Translations under genes and position numbers: made by a program
Shown: positions 8,388 through 17,140 of the stretch, in pieces
Numbering within the stretch: the stretch's first letter is position 1
How the letters are laid out: the number at the start of each line of letters is the position of its first letter
Source: Burkholderiales bacterium
GTDB lineage: Bacteria > Pseudomonadota > Gammaproteobacteria > Burkholderiales > SG8-41
DNA length: 64,000 bases
Assembly: GCA_030683105.1 (NCBI GenBank)
Contig: JAUXMZ010000043.1
Span: 1-64,000, forward strand
Direction of reading: 5' to 3'
Notes under the pieces: model-generated
The model's database searches: none
Seen by the model: only the letters and a program-made list of their open reading frames with translations
What the model was told of the DNA's origin: nothing

Positions 8388-11234
8388 TTACCGCGCTTTC
8401 CTGGCGGCGACCCACGCCTCGAACTCGCTTCCCGGCATGGGCTTCGCGTATAGGTAGCCCTGGGCTTCTTCGCAGCCGATGCTGCTCAGAAACACCGCCT
8501 GTGCCTCGTTTTCCACGCCCTCCGCGATGATATGCATGCCGAGACTGTGTCCCATGCTCACGATGGCGCGGGCAATCGCCACGGCGTCTGGGTCGCCCGG
8601 CAGATCGCGCACGAATGACTGGTCGATCTTCAACCGCTGCGTCGGGAACTGCCTCAGGTAGGACAGGCTGGAGTAACCGGTTCCGAAATCATCAATCGCA
8701 AGCTTTACCCCGAAGGCATCGAGGCGCCTCAATATATCGAGCATGGAAGAGACGCCTTCCATCACCACGGACTCCGTGACTTCGAGCTCCAGATTGGCCG
8801 GCAGCAGTCCGGATGCATCGAGCGCGCGTTTAACCACTTCAAGGAAATCCGCCTGGCGAAATTGCACGGCCGAAACATTCACCGAGACATGCGCGTCGAG
8901 GATGTCCTGCTCCCGCCAGTCACGGGCTTGACGGCATGCCTCGCGCAGGATCCACTCGCCGATCTCGAGAATGAGCCCGCTCTCTTCAGCCACCGGGATG
9001 AATCGCAGCGGCGAAATCAGACCGTGCCGGGGGTGACGCCAGCGCGCGAGCGCCTCGGCGCCGATGACACGGCCGCTCGCGAGATCGATCTGCGGCTGAT
9101 AGGCGACGAAAATCTCACCGCGCGCGCAGGCGCCCCGCAATTCAGATTCAAGGTGCAGCCGCTCCGCCGCCCTCGCGCCCATCGCCTCGGAGTAAAACTG
9201 GTAGCGGTTTCGTCCGCCGCCCTTGGCGGCGAACATTGCCGTGTCGGCGAGACGCAACAGTTCGCCGGCATCCTGCCCGTTCTCCGGATAGATGGCAATG
9301 CCGATGCTGGCGGTCAGCACCAGTTCATGTTCGTTGAGACGATACGGATCGGACACGTCCCTGATGATCTTTTCCGCGACGCGGGCCGCATCCTCCGCGG
9401 CGTTGATCTCACTCAACAACACCACGAATTCGTCGCCGCCAACCCGGCTCGCGGCATCGGATTCGCGTATGGCAGATTTAATGCGCATCGCCGCTGCTTT
9501 CAGCAACTGGTCGCCCACAGCGTGCCCCAGCGTATCGTTGACGAACTTGAACTTGTCCAGGTCAACATACAGCAGCGCCAGCCGGCCGCCATGCCGCGCG
9601 GCGTGCGCAACCGCCACCTCGACGCGGTCGTTGAGCAGGACGCGGTTGGGAAGATCGGTGAGCAGATCATGTTGCGCGAGATGCTCAATCCGCTGCTCCG
9701 CCGCCTTGCGTTCGGTGATGTCGGTGCCGACGCCGCGGTAGCCTTTGAACGCGCCGGACTCGTCGAACATCGGATCGCCGCTCACCGAGATATAACGCTC
9801 GGTGCCGTCCACGCCGATGCGCGAGAGTTCGAAATTCCGGAACGGCAGGTGCGCATCGAGCACCGCGCGGTGCGCCTGCCAGCCCACCTCGTCCGGCGAA
9901 ACATACGAAATTTCCCAGCGTCGATCTCCGATCTGCGCACCCTGCTGGAACACCGACACCGTGCTAACCTTCCTGTCGGCCGAACCGCGCGCCGTGAGCC
10001 GGTGCTCGACGTCGCTCTCCCAGTAGAAGTCGGAAGACATCTCGGTCAAGCTGCGGAATCGTGCTTCGCTCTCGCGCAGATCCTCCTCCGTTCGCTCGCG
10101 CGCAGCCTCGCGGGCGAAGTTGTCGAGCGCAAAGCTGATATTCGCCGCCATCTCAACCAGCAGGCGGCGCGCAGCTTCGTCAAAGGCGCCGGCCTCGCTG
10201 GCATACAGGTTAAGAACGCCGATAGGGGCGCCATTCCGACACAGCGGCAGCGCGGCCGATGCGCCCCAGCCGAAACGCGCGCCACGCTCATGCCATGGCG
10301 CGGTGACCGGGTCATTCCGAAAATCCTGGCACCAGTACGGCTGGTTCTCGCGGATGGTAATGCCGGACGGGCCGCTTCCGGCAAAATCGTCGGCATCCGC
10401 CGAAATCCGGATACCTTCCAGATATTCCATGCCCTCGCCGTATGAGGCAACGGGCCTGACCCGCTTGCCCGCTTCGTCCAGCAATCCGATCCATGCCATC
10501 TTCATGCCGCCGAACTGCACCGCGGCGCGGCAGATTTTCGGGAACAATTCCTCCTCGCTGGCGCAGCGCACGACGGCCTCGTTGCTTTGGCTCAATGCGG
10601 CGTAAAACCGGGTCAGCCGCTGGAATTTCGCTTCGGCTGCCTTGCTCCCGCTGATGTCCTGCACCGTGGCAACGAAGAAATCCACCGCGCCATCGGGCTT
10701 TCGTATGCATTTGACGTCGATGGTGGCGAACACGACAGTGCCGTCCTTGCGGATGAAGCGCTTGTCCATCGTGTAGCCTTCGGACTCCCCGCGCATGACG
10801 CGCTCGAACTCGGCGACATCCCTGCCCAGGTCCTCCGGATGGGTCATCTCCGCCCAGCTCTTTCCGGCAAGCTCTTCGCGCGAATAGCCGAAAATGGCGC
10901 ACAAGCGGTCGTTGAACTGCACCCAGCGTTTCGTCGCGGCCGAGGTGATCGCCATGCCGCTGAAGGGCAGGTTGTAGAAATGCTGGAGCAGGCGATCCGC
11001 TGTTGTCTTCTGAACCAGCGATGCCAGACTTTGCGCGTGCCATACTCTGAGCACCAGGTAGAGCAACCCGCTGGTGACGGCGACGAACGCCAGGCCCTTG
11101 ATCAGTTCGATGCGGCCCTGGAGCAGCGGATCGTCGACGGCGAACGACAACAGTGCGCCGGAAGCGACAATCCACAGCGCGGCCAAGGCCGCATAAATCA
11201 GGGCTATGCCGGCGGGAGTAAGCCGCTTAGGCAT
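8388..11234 (-). CDS. Membrane PAS/GAF/PAS sensor with GGDEF and EAL domains
   Basis: This is a cyclic-di-GMP turnover protein of 948 residues. Two N-terminal membrane segments (about 8-30 and 42-64) are followed by PAS (about 85-200, YSREELAGKSW), GAF (about 220-380), a second PAS (about 390-520), GGDEF and EAL. The diguanylate cyclase motif GGDEF is intact near residue 599 (SRVGGDEFVVLL), and the phosphodiesterase motif EAL is intact near 725 (GAEALARWRHP), so both activities are possible. The signal sensed is unknown. It borders an accessory block that carries a pilus operon. Confidence 0.93.
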   Translation of the reverse strand: MPKRLTPAGIALIYAALAALWIVASGALLSFAVDDPLLQGRIELIKGLAFVAVTSGLLYLVLRVWHAQSLASLVQKTTADRLLQHFYNLPFSGMAITSAATKRWVQFNDRLCAIFGYSREELAGKSWAEMTHPEDLGRDVAEFERVMRGESEGYTMDKRFIRKDGTVVFATIDVKCIRKPDGAVDFFVATVQDISGSKAAEAKFQRLTRFYAALSQSNEAVVRCASEEELFPKICRAAVQFGGMKMAWIGLLDEAGKRVRPVASYGEGMEYLEGIRISADADDFAGSGPSGITIRENQPYWCQDFRNDPVTAPWHERGARFGWGASAALPLCRNGAPIGVLNLYASEAGAFDEAARRLLVEMAANISFALDNFAREAARERTEEDLRESEARFRSLTEMSSDFYWESDVEHRLTARGSADRKVSTVSVFQQGAQIGDRRWEISYVSPDEVGWQAHRAVLDAHLPFRNFELSRIGVDGTERYISVSGDPMFDESGAFKGYRGVGTDITERKAAEQRIEHLAQHDLLTDLPNRVLLNDRVEVAVAHAARHGGRLALLYVDLDKFKFVNDTLGHAVGDQLLKAAAMRIKSAIRESDAASRVGGDEFVVLLSEINAAEDAARVAEKIIRDVSDPYRLNEHELVLTASIGIAIYPENGQDAGELLRLADTAMFAAKGGGRNRYQFYSEAMGARAAERLHLESELRGACARGEIFVAYQPQIDLASGRVIGAEALARWRHPRHGLISPLRFIPVAEESGLILEIGEWILREACRQARDWREQDILDAHVSVNVSAVQFRQADFLEVVKRALDASGLLPANLELEVTESVVMEGVSSMLDILRRLDAFGVKLAIDDFGTGYSSLSYLRQFPTQRLKIDQSFVRDLPGDPDAVAIARAIVSMGHSLGMHIIAEGVENEAQAVFLSSIGCEEAQGYLYAKPMPGSEFEAWVAARKAR

Positions 11235-11710
11235 CGGGGGGTAAGTTCATCGTTGAGTCACGTGAGAGCGAAGTCGCCCTAATTTATTGCCGGCCGATAA
11301 ATATACCTTCGCTTCATCATCAATCAAATCGTTATTCTTCGAAAATGAATGGTCGCGCCAACATCGGGAACAATTCGAATGCGCGCTGCACGCTGGCTTC
11401 TCATCACAATCGTCTGATTTCATTGTTATATTCGGCATGTACCGCCGTGCCGGCTGTGCGCAGCCGCTGGCCCTGACCCGGGACGAGCGCCACGCGCAAA
11501 GGTGCGCGCGCGGCAGTATTTGAGGCCATTGGCCAGGCTTGAGATGTTTGTTGTGGCCGACTCCGACAAGTTGCCAGCCAAGGCTTATATATTATAAGCC
11601 ATTGTATGTATTACATATTTTATCTTTCAGCCGGTCCATGAGATTCAAACTGGCGACCAGTTACCGCAACATGCCGCAGCCGCGGGGCAATCCCCATAGT
11701 ACGGCCCCGC
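11235..11710. other. Gene-poor stretch at the left edge of the accessory block
   Basis: I see no convincing gene. An 8-bp perfect hairpin (GGCTTATA, loop TAT, TATAAGCC) lies at 11582-11600, immediately followed by a second AT-rich partial palindrome (ATGTATTACAT). These could be a terminator or operator. Confidence 0.5.
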
Positions 11711-11875
11711 ATGCGGAATAACCGCGCCGGCACGGTGGCAATATTTATCGTGACAAGTTACGAAAAATATCATGCTCAAATCGCGGGCCGCGAGAAGGAC
11801 CGCGAGTTCACCCGCGAACTGGCACGCCACGACATGATCGACCGGAAAACGCTGATGGAAAAGCGCCCCGTATAA
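11711..11875 (+). CDS. Possible small protein of 54 residues, unrecognised
   Basis: The frame reads MRNNRAGTVAIFIVTSYEK and continues with a highly charged tail rich in Arg, Glu and Asp, ending MEKRPV. There is no clear ribosome site before the ATG; a GTG at 11749 would give 41 residues. The charged, non-repetitive composition looks more protein-like than the other frames here, but there is no known family to cite. Its stop overlaps the start of the inverted repeat at 11875. Confidence 0.25.
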   Translation: MRNNRAGTVAIFIVTSYEKYHAQIAGREKDREFTRELARHDMIDRKTLMEKRPV

Positions 11876-11930
11876 TAGAGTCCCTAACATAATGAAACAC
11901 GTGTGCGTTTAATTAGGTTAGGGACTCTAT
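11875..11930. repeat. Perfect 14-bp inverted repeat with 28-base loop
   Basis: ATAGAGTCCCTAAC (11875-11888) and GTTAGGGACTCTAT (11917-11930) are exact reverse complements. A TATAAT hexamer at 11871-11876 touches the left arm. The structure sits six bases before the mutS-like fragment and may be an operator, a terminator hairpin or part of a recombination site. Confidence 0.65.
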
Positions 11931-11935
11931 ACACC

Positions 11936-12049
11936 ATGAAACCCGAAACCCCGCCGGCCGGCAACCATACCCCGATGATGCAGCACTTGTACAGCGATAT
12001 TTATTTTTCTTTTATAGACAACAAATTAGAAAATCCAGTCACTTTTTAG
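11936..12049 (+). pseudogene. Fragment resembling the 5' end of mutS
   Basis: An ATG-initiated 37-codon frame starts MKPETPPAGNHTPMMQH, then diverges and stops. HTPMMQ at this position is the conserved start of betaproteobacterial MutS, and the intact mutS at 21988 has ETHTPMMQQ. In DNA, 19 of 20 bases agree (11966-11985 against 22018-22037). After CAGCA the similarity ends abruptly and the sequence becomes AT-rich. I read it as a broken mutS start left by insertion or rearrangement, not a working gene. Confidence 0.5.
11966..11985 (+). repeat. Direct repeat, left copy (mutS 5' sequence)
   Basis: CATACCCCGATGATGCAGCA differs from the copy inside mutS at 22018-22037 by one base. Both are in the same orientation and reading frame, and together they bound about 10 kb of accessory genes. 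Confidence 0.6.
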
Positions 12050-12094
12050 TCACTTACGATTGTGCAGGCATGAGAAACGGTGAGCACCTTCACA

Positions 12095-13078
12095 TTAATC
12101 CGAGCGCGGGCGGACATCGATCACAAAACCGTGTATGAGGCTCGTGGCAGACTCTCTGTATTCGCGGGGGGTGGACTCGATACGATACTTTCCGTACTTG
12201 GCGACCAAAGCCTTAATACCCTCGTCTTTCCGGCAAGTGAACACCTGATCTTCGGCGCACTGGACCACTAGGCGGTTCAATCCTCGAACGTCGGCGGGTG
12301 AAGGGTTGTTCCCGAACACCTTTCCGCGTGGTTCCTCTTCCAACAAGCGTTCGATTTCCTTTGGCTCCTTTGGGAAACCTCCCTTTCGTCTGTCCCATGC
12401 GTCCAGCTTGAGTACCAACCCAAGCTTTGGGGTAATGGGCATAAAGCGAGTCATCGGCTCCCCGAGCACGTCCGAAAGTTGGAGGGCTACCGGATTGTCG
12501 GCGGTGACAAATGGGATGTCGGTCTTGTTCTCAAAAAATACAAAGTTCGAGTGGTACACAAGGGAAGCAAAGCCCATGAGGTTGCCCGTCATCTTGGCCT
12601 TGATGCTGTCGGGGTCTGCCACTAGTTTGATCTTCCCTTCTTCAAGCGCAGCAATGCCTTTTTCAAGCCCCTCATCCTTGATCCCACGCTCTTGATTGAT
12701 GATGTTCTTGAACCGGAGTTCTGCACTCTTCATGTTTTGCCATTGTTCTGCGGCGACACGTCGCCACGCCGGTACGCAAGTAACCATGTTCGCAAAGCAG
12801 AGTGCAACCAAGAGACGGATACTTCTGTCCGCGTTTCGCTTGTTTAGCTCCTCGACCACCGGATTCCATTTAGGCTCAAAGAGCCTTCTATACTCGCCGA
12901 GCATTTCCGGCATTCCCTCAATCGCCGGATTGAGGTCGCCGTCCCATTCCCTACAAACGTCGTTCGGCCAGGGAGAAAAGTATTCTCCGCCCTTCTTTTT
13001 TGAGTAGCTGTGGAGCCGTCCCTCAGCATCACCAAAATGCTGTAAGAACGTCCGCGCCACATAGTGATCATTTGCCAC
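12095..13078 (-). CDS. DUF4238 domain-containing protein
   Basis: The N-terminus MANDHYVARTFLQHFGD and the later FVTADNPVAL are typical of DUF4238, whose function is unknown. The 327 residues are full length for the family. The gene is visibly more AT-rich than its core neighbours, which suggests transfer. It forms a minus-strand group with the small Acb2/Tad1-like gene and the Fic gene upstream, with gaps of 39 and 11 bases. Such groups are common in defence-type accessory regions, but a role in defence is inference only. Confidence 0.75.
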   Translation of the reverse strand: MANDHYVARTFLQHFGDAEGRLHSYSKKKGGEYFSPWPNDVCREWDGDLNPAIEGMPEMLGEYRRLFEPKWNPVVEELNKRNADRSIRLLVALCFANMVTCVPAWRRVAAEQWQNMKSAELRFKNIINQERGIKDEGLEKGIAALEEGKIKLVADPDSIKAKMTGNLMGFASLVYHSNFVFFENKTDIPFVTADNPVALQLSDVLGEPMTRFMPITPKLGLVLKLDAWDRRKGGFPKEPKEIERLLEEEPRGKVFGNNPSPADVRGLNRLVVQCAEDQVFTCRKDEGIKALVAKYGKYRIESTPREYRESATSLIHGFVIDVRPRSD

Positions 13079-13117
13079 GAGGATTCTCCGCGCTCTGACA
13101 ACTGGGTAGCTATTCTA

Positions 13118-13330
13118 TTAATTAAAAATAATTCCCTTATTTGCCCACATCAAGGCCTCCTCTAATTTAGTAAGTGCAAGTGATTTGTCTCGACTATCGG
13201 GTACGTTTACTAATGACGCACGTGCAATTTTGAATTGTTCTCGAACGAAATTTATCTTTGCTACCCACGCCTCGGCATGGCTTACCACTGCTTTCGCAAT
13301 CGGCTTGGGTACGTCTGAGGCGCTCTGCAA
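13118..13330 (-). CDS. Small protein resembling the Acb2/Tad1 hairpin family
   Basis: The C-terminal half, with SRDKSLALTKLEEALMWANKG, matches from memory a pattern seen in phage-type Acb2/Tad1-domain proteins. Members of this family bind cyclic nucleotides or Thoeris signals and so blunt host defences. The start is uncertain: TTG at 13330 directly follows an in-frame stop, and a GTG about 16 codons further in is an alternative. There is no strong ribosome site, so coupling to the Fic gene that ends 11 bases earlier is possible. Assignment rests on one motif. Confidence 0.45.
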   Translation of the reverse strand: MQSASDVPKPIAKAVVSHAEAWVAKINFVREQFKIARASLVNVPDSRDKSLALTKLEEALMWANKGIIFN

Positions 13331-13341
13331 TCAATCGATGG

Positions 13342-14493
13342 CTATTTGAGGTTGCCGTGCTCGTCTATCGCCACCGGCGACACGGGCCGCAGCGGTATCG
13401 CGATCTCATACCGCGTATGACGCTGTTCGCCTGAACGTACCAGTGCATGCTTGGCGACCAGATCGGCAAGATCCCTTGTGGCCGTGGCTGGCGACGCGCC
13501 GGTGATGCCCGCGTATTTGCCGGCACTCAAGCCGCCCTCAAAGCCTTGCGGACCTTCGCGCAACATGCGCAGGAGCGCTTTTTTCTGGCGTTCGTTGAGT
13601 TGATCGCGCAAGCGGTCAAGTAAGCGGGTTTTATCGATCAGGAAATCCACCAGCGCAATTGAGCGCCGTTGCGCCTCGATGGCGGTCGCGGCGAACCACG
13701 CGAGCCAAGGCGTGGTCTCTAGCTGTTTGTTGTTCGCTTCCAGAACACCGTAATACGCATTTCGCTTCGCCAGTATGGTCGCGGCCAATGCCGTCAGTGT
13801 CGGGTGTCCGAGGCTTTGCGCGAGGACTTTTTCCGCTATGACCCGGCCGATACGGCCATTGCCGTCCTCGAACGGATGGATGCAGATGAAATACAGATGC
13901 GCGATGCCGGCCCGCGTCAATGCAGGCAAGGGCTCAGCATTTCCCGGTGCCGAGCGATTGAACCAGTCGATGAAACGGGACATTTCAGCCAGCACTGATG
14001 CCGATGGCGGCGCCTCGAAGTGAACCTTGGGGTCGTGGATGGCGCCGGATACCACTTGCATCGGTTCGATATGGGTCCGATAGCTGCCGACGTTCTTGAG
14101 GTCGCGCCGACCCGTCGTCAGCATCCGATGCCACCGGAACAGCATGTCGTGGGAAAACGGTTCAGCAAAAGTGTGATGGAGATCGACCATCATCTCCGAC
14201 ACACCTTGTTCCGCGGCGCCGACCTTGCGCTGGTCGGTCGCGAGTCCCAATTGCCTTCGGATTGAGGATAGGACGCTCGCGCGATCGAGTATTTCCCCCT
14301 CGATTGCCGAGGTCGTCACCGCTTCGGTGCTCATGGCCTCGACCGTGAGCAGCTCGCGGTCCTCGGCCGCGAGATGCTTCGCCGTACCAGCATATTCGCC
14401 CGCTTCGAGCAGAAACAGCGCCTCTGCATTGAGGAGCCGCGCCTGCTTCCAGGAAAACTCCGGCCAGTCGGCTTGTTGCCAGTTCCATTGCAT
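13342..14493 (-). CDS. Fic-domain protein (class II, with C-terminal winged helix)
   Basis: Fic enzymes transfer AMP or related groups to target proteins. The active-site motif HPFEDGNGRIGR (residues 206-217) is complete, with catalytic H206. An N-terminal inhibitory helix carries TSAIEG (61-66), matching the class II pattern (S/T)xxxE(G/N), so activity is probably self-restrained. The C-terminus (about 300-383) looks like a winged-helix DNA-binding domain. A palindrome surrounds its -10 box, which suggests autoregulation. The target is unknown. Confidence 0.88.
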   Translation of the reverse strand: MQWNWQQADWPEFSWKQARLLNAEALFLLEAGEYAGTAKHLAAEDRELLTVEAMSTEAVTTSAIEGEILDRASVLSSIRRQLGLATDQRKVGAAEQGVSEMMVDLHHTFAEPFSHDMLFRWHRMLTTGRRDLKNVGSYRTHIEPMQVVSGAIHDPKVHFEAPPSASVLAEMSRFIDWFNRSAPGNAEPLPALTRAGIAHLYFICIHPFEDGNGRIGRVIAEKVLAQSLGHPTLTALAATILAKRNAYYGVLEANNKQLETTPWLAWFAATAIEAQRRSIALVDFLIDKTRLLDRLRDQLNERQKKALLRMLREGPQGFEGGLSAGKYAGITGASPATATRDLADLVAKHALVRSGEQRHTRYEIAIPLRPVSPVAIDEHGNLK

Positions 14494-14508
14494 GATCGAT
14501 TGGGGCTC

Positions 14509-14565
14509 CTTCTATCGCTCATTATACAGAATAATATGATCGATAGAAGCTTTGTCTATCGCTCA
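14509..14565 (-). promoter_or_regulatory. Operator/promoter of the Fic gene with three half-sites
   Basis: CTTCTATCG (14509-14517) and CGATAGAAG (14541-14549) form a perfect 9-bp inverted repeat that encloses a minus-strand TATAAT (14521-14526). A third half-site, CTATCGCTCA (14556-14565), repeats the first (14512-14521) exactly. The geometry fits binding by the Fic protein's own winged helix. Confidence 0.55.
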
Positions 14566-14656
14566 CTCATGCAAGGCAAGACGTTTCGCGTATCGCTTCT
14601 ATTTGGCGCAATAACGGTCAGGACTTGAATCGAGGCATTTTATGTATATAACGGTA

Positions 14657-14684
14657 TTGCATAGTCATATATATTCCTTATAAT
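14657..14684 (+). promoter_or_regulatory. hipBA promoter, probably giving a leaderless mRNA
   Basis: TTGCAT (14657-14662), 16 bases, then TATAAT (14679-14684). The hipB ATG is at 14692, seven bases after the -10 box, where transcription would normally begin. No Shine-Dalgarno sequence is present. The spacer is an AT-rich near-palindrome suitable for HipB binding. Confidence 0.55.
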
Positions 14685-14691
14685 ACATTTC

Positions 14692-15006
14692 ATGAAACCG
14701 AGTATCCACGAAGCCATACGAGCGCGCCGACTTGCCTTAGGCCTGTCGCAAATCGAGGCTGCGCGCCGCAGCGGCATTCAGCAGCGGCAGGTGTCGACCT
14801 TCGAGCGCGGCGGCGATGTCACGCTATCCACGCTCTTGAAACTGGCACAGGCGCTCGACGTGGAACTCCTGCCTGTTCCGCGGGAGGACACCGCAAAGCT
14901 TGAATCTCTTCTCAAGGCGAAACGCGCGCCGGCGCCTTCAACCTCTCCCCCTTCCCTCCTCGACCGCTACCAGGTAAAAGACGACGAGGAGCCATCAAAT
15001 GGCTGA
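14692..15006 (+). CDS. hipB: HipB-type helix-turn-helix antitoxin
   Basis: Residues about 8-65 form an XRE-type helix-turn-helix (ARRLALGLSQIEAARRSGI, then QRQVSTFERGGDVTLSTLLK). The C-terminal tail is flexible and Pro/Ser/Asp-rich. It represses its own operon and, with HipA, forms a type II toxin-antitoxin pair. The stop overlaps the hipA start by 8 bases, giving tight translational coupling. Confidence 0.88.
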   Translation: MKPSIHEAIRARRLALGLSQIEAARRSGIQQRQVSTFERGGDVTLSTLLKLAQALDVELLPVPREDTAKLESLLKAKRAPAPSTSPPSLLDRYQVKDDEEPSNG

Positions 15007-16252
15007 TGCCCGCGTCCTGAAGATACTGCTGGGCGATGTCCCCGTCGGCCACCTCACCGGCTTTCCAGACGGAAAAAGCCTGTTCGCCTTCGATGACAGC
15101 TACATCGATCTGGGGCCCGGCCGGCCGACCCTGAGCCTGTCCTTCAACACGCCGGGCGACGGGGAAGCGACCGAGCGCAGGCTGCGGGAAATTTATTCGA
15201 GCCGGATGAAGCTGCCGCCTTTCTCCAGCAACCTGTTGCCCGAAGGCGTGCTGCGCGAATACATGGTCAAGCGACTGAAGATCCACCACGACCACGAATT
15301 CGACTTGCTCATGGCCCTGGGCGCGAGCCTGCCCGGCGCAATTCGCGCGCTTCCGGCAGATGAATTGCCGCAGGCCGCCATCAATTACCGGCCTGGCGCC
15401 ACGCCCGCCTTTCCCGACGAGACACCAATCAAATTCTCGCTGGGCGGATCACAACTTAAGTTCTCGATGATCGAGCGCGGCGGGCGCTTCACGCTGGAAA
15501 ATGGCCAAGAGGAATGGATCGTCAAACCCCCTCATCCGACCCATCCGAACATCCCGGCGAACGAGTACACGATGATGCGGCTGGCAGCCGCTGCCGGAAT
15601 ACAAACACCCGAAGTTAAACTGGTGAAACTCGATGATATTGATCTGGCCGGAATGGTCGGCCTCTCGATACCGCAATGGGAAACCTGGGCTTACGCCATA
15701 AAACGTTATGACCGCACTACCGAAGGCCGCGTCCACGTCGAGGACTTCGCGCAGGTTTTCAACGTCTACGGCGACCAGGAATACAAGGCCACAAATTACG
15801 ACACGATAGGCAGGCTGATCTTCGATCTCTTTCCCAATCGCTTCGAGCAGATTGCAGAATTCGTCCGGCGCCTGGTCGTCAACATCCTCATCGGCAACGG
15901 CGACGCTCATCTCAAGAACTGGTCGGTGATCTATCGAGACAAAGTCACGCCCCAGCTAGCGCCGGCATACGACCTGGTATCGACCATACACTACGTCCAG
16001 AACGACAGCCTCGCGCTCAATCTAGGCGGGGAGAAACGCTTCGAGTCCATCGACGAGGCGCATTTCGACCGGCTCGCCCGCCGCATGGAAGCACCACCGA
16101 AATTCGTGCTGGAGACCGTCAAAGAGACAGTGACAACCGCGCGCAAGGAATGGCCCGAAGTTATTCGCGAGATAGGTCTGCCGGAAGACCTGCGTGAACG
16201 CCTATACGGCTATTGGGGCGGGCTTTCCGATCTGCTGCGGATAAGCCAATAG
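14999..16252 (+). CDS. hipA: HipA-type serine/threonine kinase toxin
   Basis: In E. coli HipA phosphorylates glutamyl-tRNA synthetase and causes growth arrest. This 417-residue protein has the N-terminal subdomain 1 (LKILLGDVPVGHLTGFPDGK), the kinase-like core with KFSLGGSQLKFSM, the catalytic-loop equivalent NGDAHLKNWSV (about 299-309) and the metal-binding PAYDLVST. All the expected blocks are present, so it should be active. It stays inside the accessory block and ends just before an inverted repeat at 16321. Confidence 0.88.
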   Translation: MADARVLKILLGDVPVGHLTGFPDGKSLFAFDDSYIDLGPGRPTLSLSFNTPGDGEATERRLREIYSSRMKLPPFSSNLLPEGVLREYMVKRLKIHHDHEFDLLMALGASLPGAIRALPADELPQAAINYRPGATPAFPDETPIKFSLGGSQLKFSMIERGGRFTLENGQEEWIVKPPHPTHPNIPANEYTMMRLAAAAGIQTPEVKLVKLDDIDLAGMVGLSIPQWETWAYAIKRYDRTTEGRVHVEDFAQVFNVYGDQEYKATNYDTIGRLIFDLFPNRFEQIAEFVRRLVVNILIGNGDAHLKNWSVIYRDKVTPQLAPAYDLVSTIHYVQNDSLALNLGGEKRFESIDEAHFDRLARRMEAPPKFVLETVKETVTTARKEWPEVIREIGLPEDLRERLYGYWGGLSDLLRISQ

Positions 16253-16569
16253 CAAATCGCTTACTCCAGGCCGCTTTTTCGCGTTTTGCGAAGCCTGCAT
16301 CTTACAACATGAAAATAAACTACCCCGCCGCAAGCGGCGGGGTATCGAAACCCCAAATCAGCAACTTCTTCACGGCAAGCCGCGGTGAATTTTACAAAAA
16401 TATATTAAAAATCATCAAGTTACGATAATTCCCTTCCTTATGTGTGCCGCACAACAGACGGCGCATAAGCCTTCCCTTATTGTGATCACGTTGCCATTTG
16501 GCACAACCGGTTACGCCAGCAAAAGGCAGATTGGTTCAGATTGGGTTTTTCCTTGAAATGGAGTCATAG
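16253..16569. other. Intergenic stretch between hipA and the pilus operon
   Basis: No gene is visible. A GC-rich palindrome lies at 16321-16344. An 8-bp palindrome GTGATCAC occurs near 16481, about 80 bases before the pilin start, and may be an activator site. A GGAG ribosome site precedes the pilin ATG. Confidence 0.5.
16321..16344. terminator. GC-rich hairpin after hipA
   Basis: TACCCCGCCGC and GCGGCGGGGTA are exact inverted arms separated by AA, so the true loop is about four bases. No T-run follows on the plus strand; a loose T-rich stretch follows on the minus strand. Terminator function is likely but its direction is unclear. Confidence 0.5.
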
Positions 16570-17106
16570 ATGTTTAAGAAATCCGTGTTGAATGTGTCAG
16601 TTGCGGCAGCGCTGCTGCTGGCTTCCGGAATCACGTCTGCAGCGTCGGCAACAACGAGCATCCCTGTGTCGGCCTCGGTTGCGAAGGGCTGCACGATTAG
16701 CGTTGGCGCAACACCGCTGGCGTTCGGTGCGTATGATCCGATCGGCGCCAATGCGACCGCGCCACTGACCGCAACCGGCAGCGTTATCGTCACCTGCGCG
16801 AAGAACTCCAGCGGGCTTACGATCGGCATGGGTCTCGGCTCCCAACCCCTCGCCGGAGTGCGTCAGATGATCAGCGGGGTGGATCTGCTGGCATACGACG
16901 TAGGCCAGCCATCCTCCAACGCCGCGGGCGCGGCGTGTACCTTCCCTGCCACTACGGCGTGGACTGACGTGGCCGTGCTGGCGCTTACCAACCCGCCGAG
17001 CAAGGCGCCACGCACTTACAACGTGTGCGGTTCGATCCCCGCGGGCCAGGACGTTGCGGCAGGCCTCGCGTACACCGACACGGTAGTCGCCACGATTAAC
17101 TTTTAA
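16570..17106 (+). CDS. Spore coat U (SCPU) domain pilin subunit
   Basis: A signal peptide (about 1-24, ending SAASA) precedes an SCPU domain, the fold of CsuA/B-type pilins of archaic chaperone-usher pili. Features are the early Cys pair (KGCTISVG, VIVTCAKNS), the late pair (AACTF, YNVCGSIP) and the C-terminal strand TDTVVATINF, as in subunits that exchange donor strands. It is the first gene of a four-gene operon with chaperone and usher. The ribosome site is GGAG. Confidence 0.88.
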   Translation: MFKKSVLNVSVAAALLLASGITSAASATTSIPVSASVAKGCTISVGATPLAFGAYDPIGANATAPLTATGSVIVTCAKNSSGLTIGMGLGSQPLAGVRQMISGVDLLAYDVGQPSSNAAGAACTFPATTAWTDVAVLALTNPPSKAPRTYNVCGSIPAGQDVAAGLAYTDTVVATINF

Positions 17107-17140
17107 GACCATTTCCGGCTTCCCGCAATTTAACTCAATC

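Noticed and set aside
8862-10445. Plus-strand open frame of 527 codons
   Set aside because: It lies wholly inside the GGDEF/EAL gene on the other strand and has no domain or ribosome site.
11936-12049. The mutS-like 37-codon frame as a functional small gene
   Set aside because: Similarity to MutS stops after six shared residues and the rest is AT-rich without a domain; a remnant is more likely.
16321-16344. GC palindrome as an insertion-sequence end
   Set aside because: It is a single hairpin without a partner end or transposase; a terminator is simpler.
16484-16560. Sigma-54 promoter before the pilin gene (TGGCAC element)
   Set aside because: The TTGC element is not at the required spacing.
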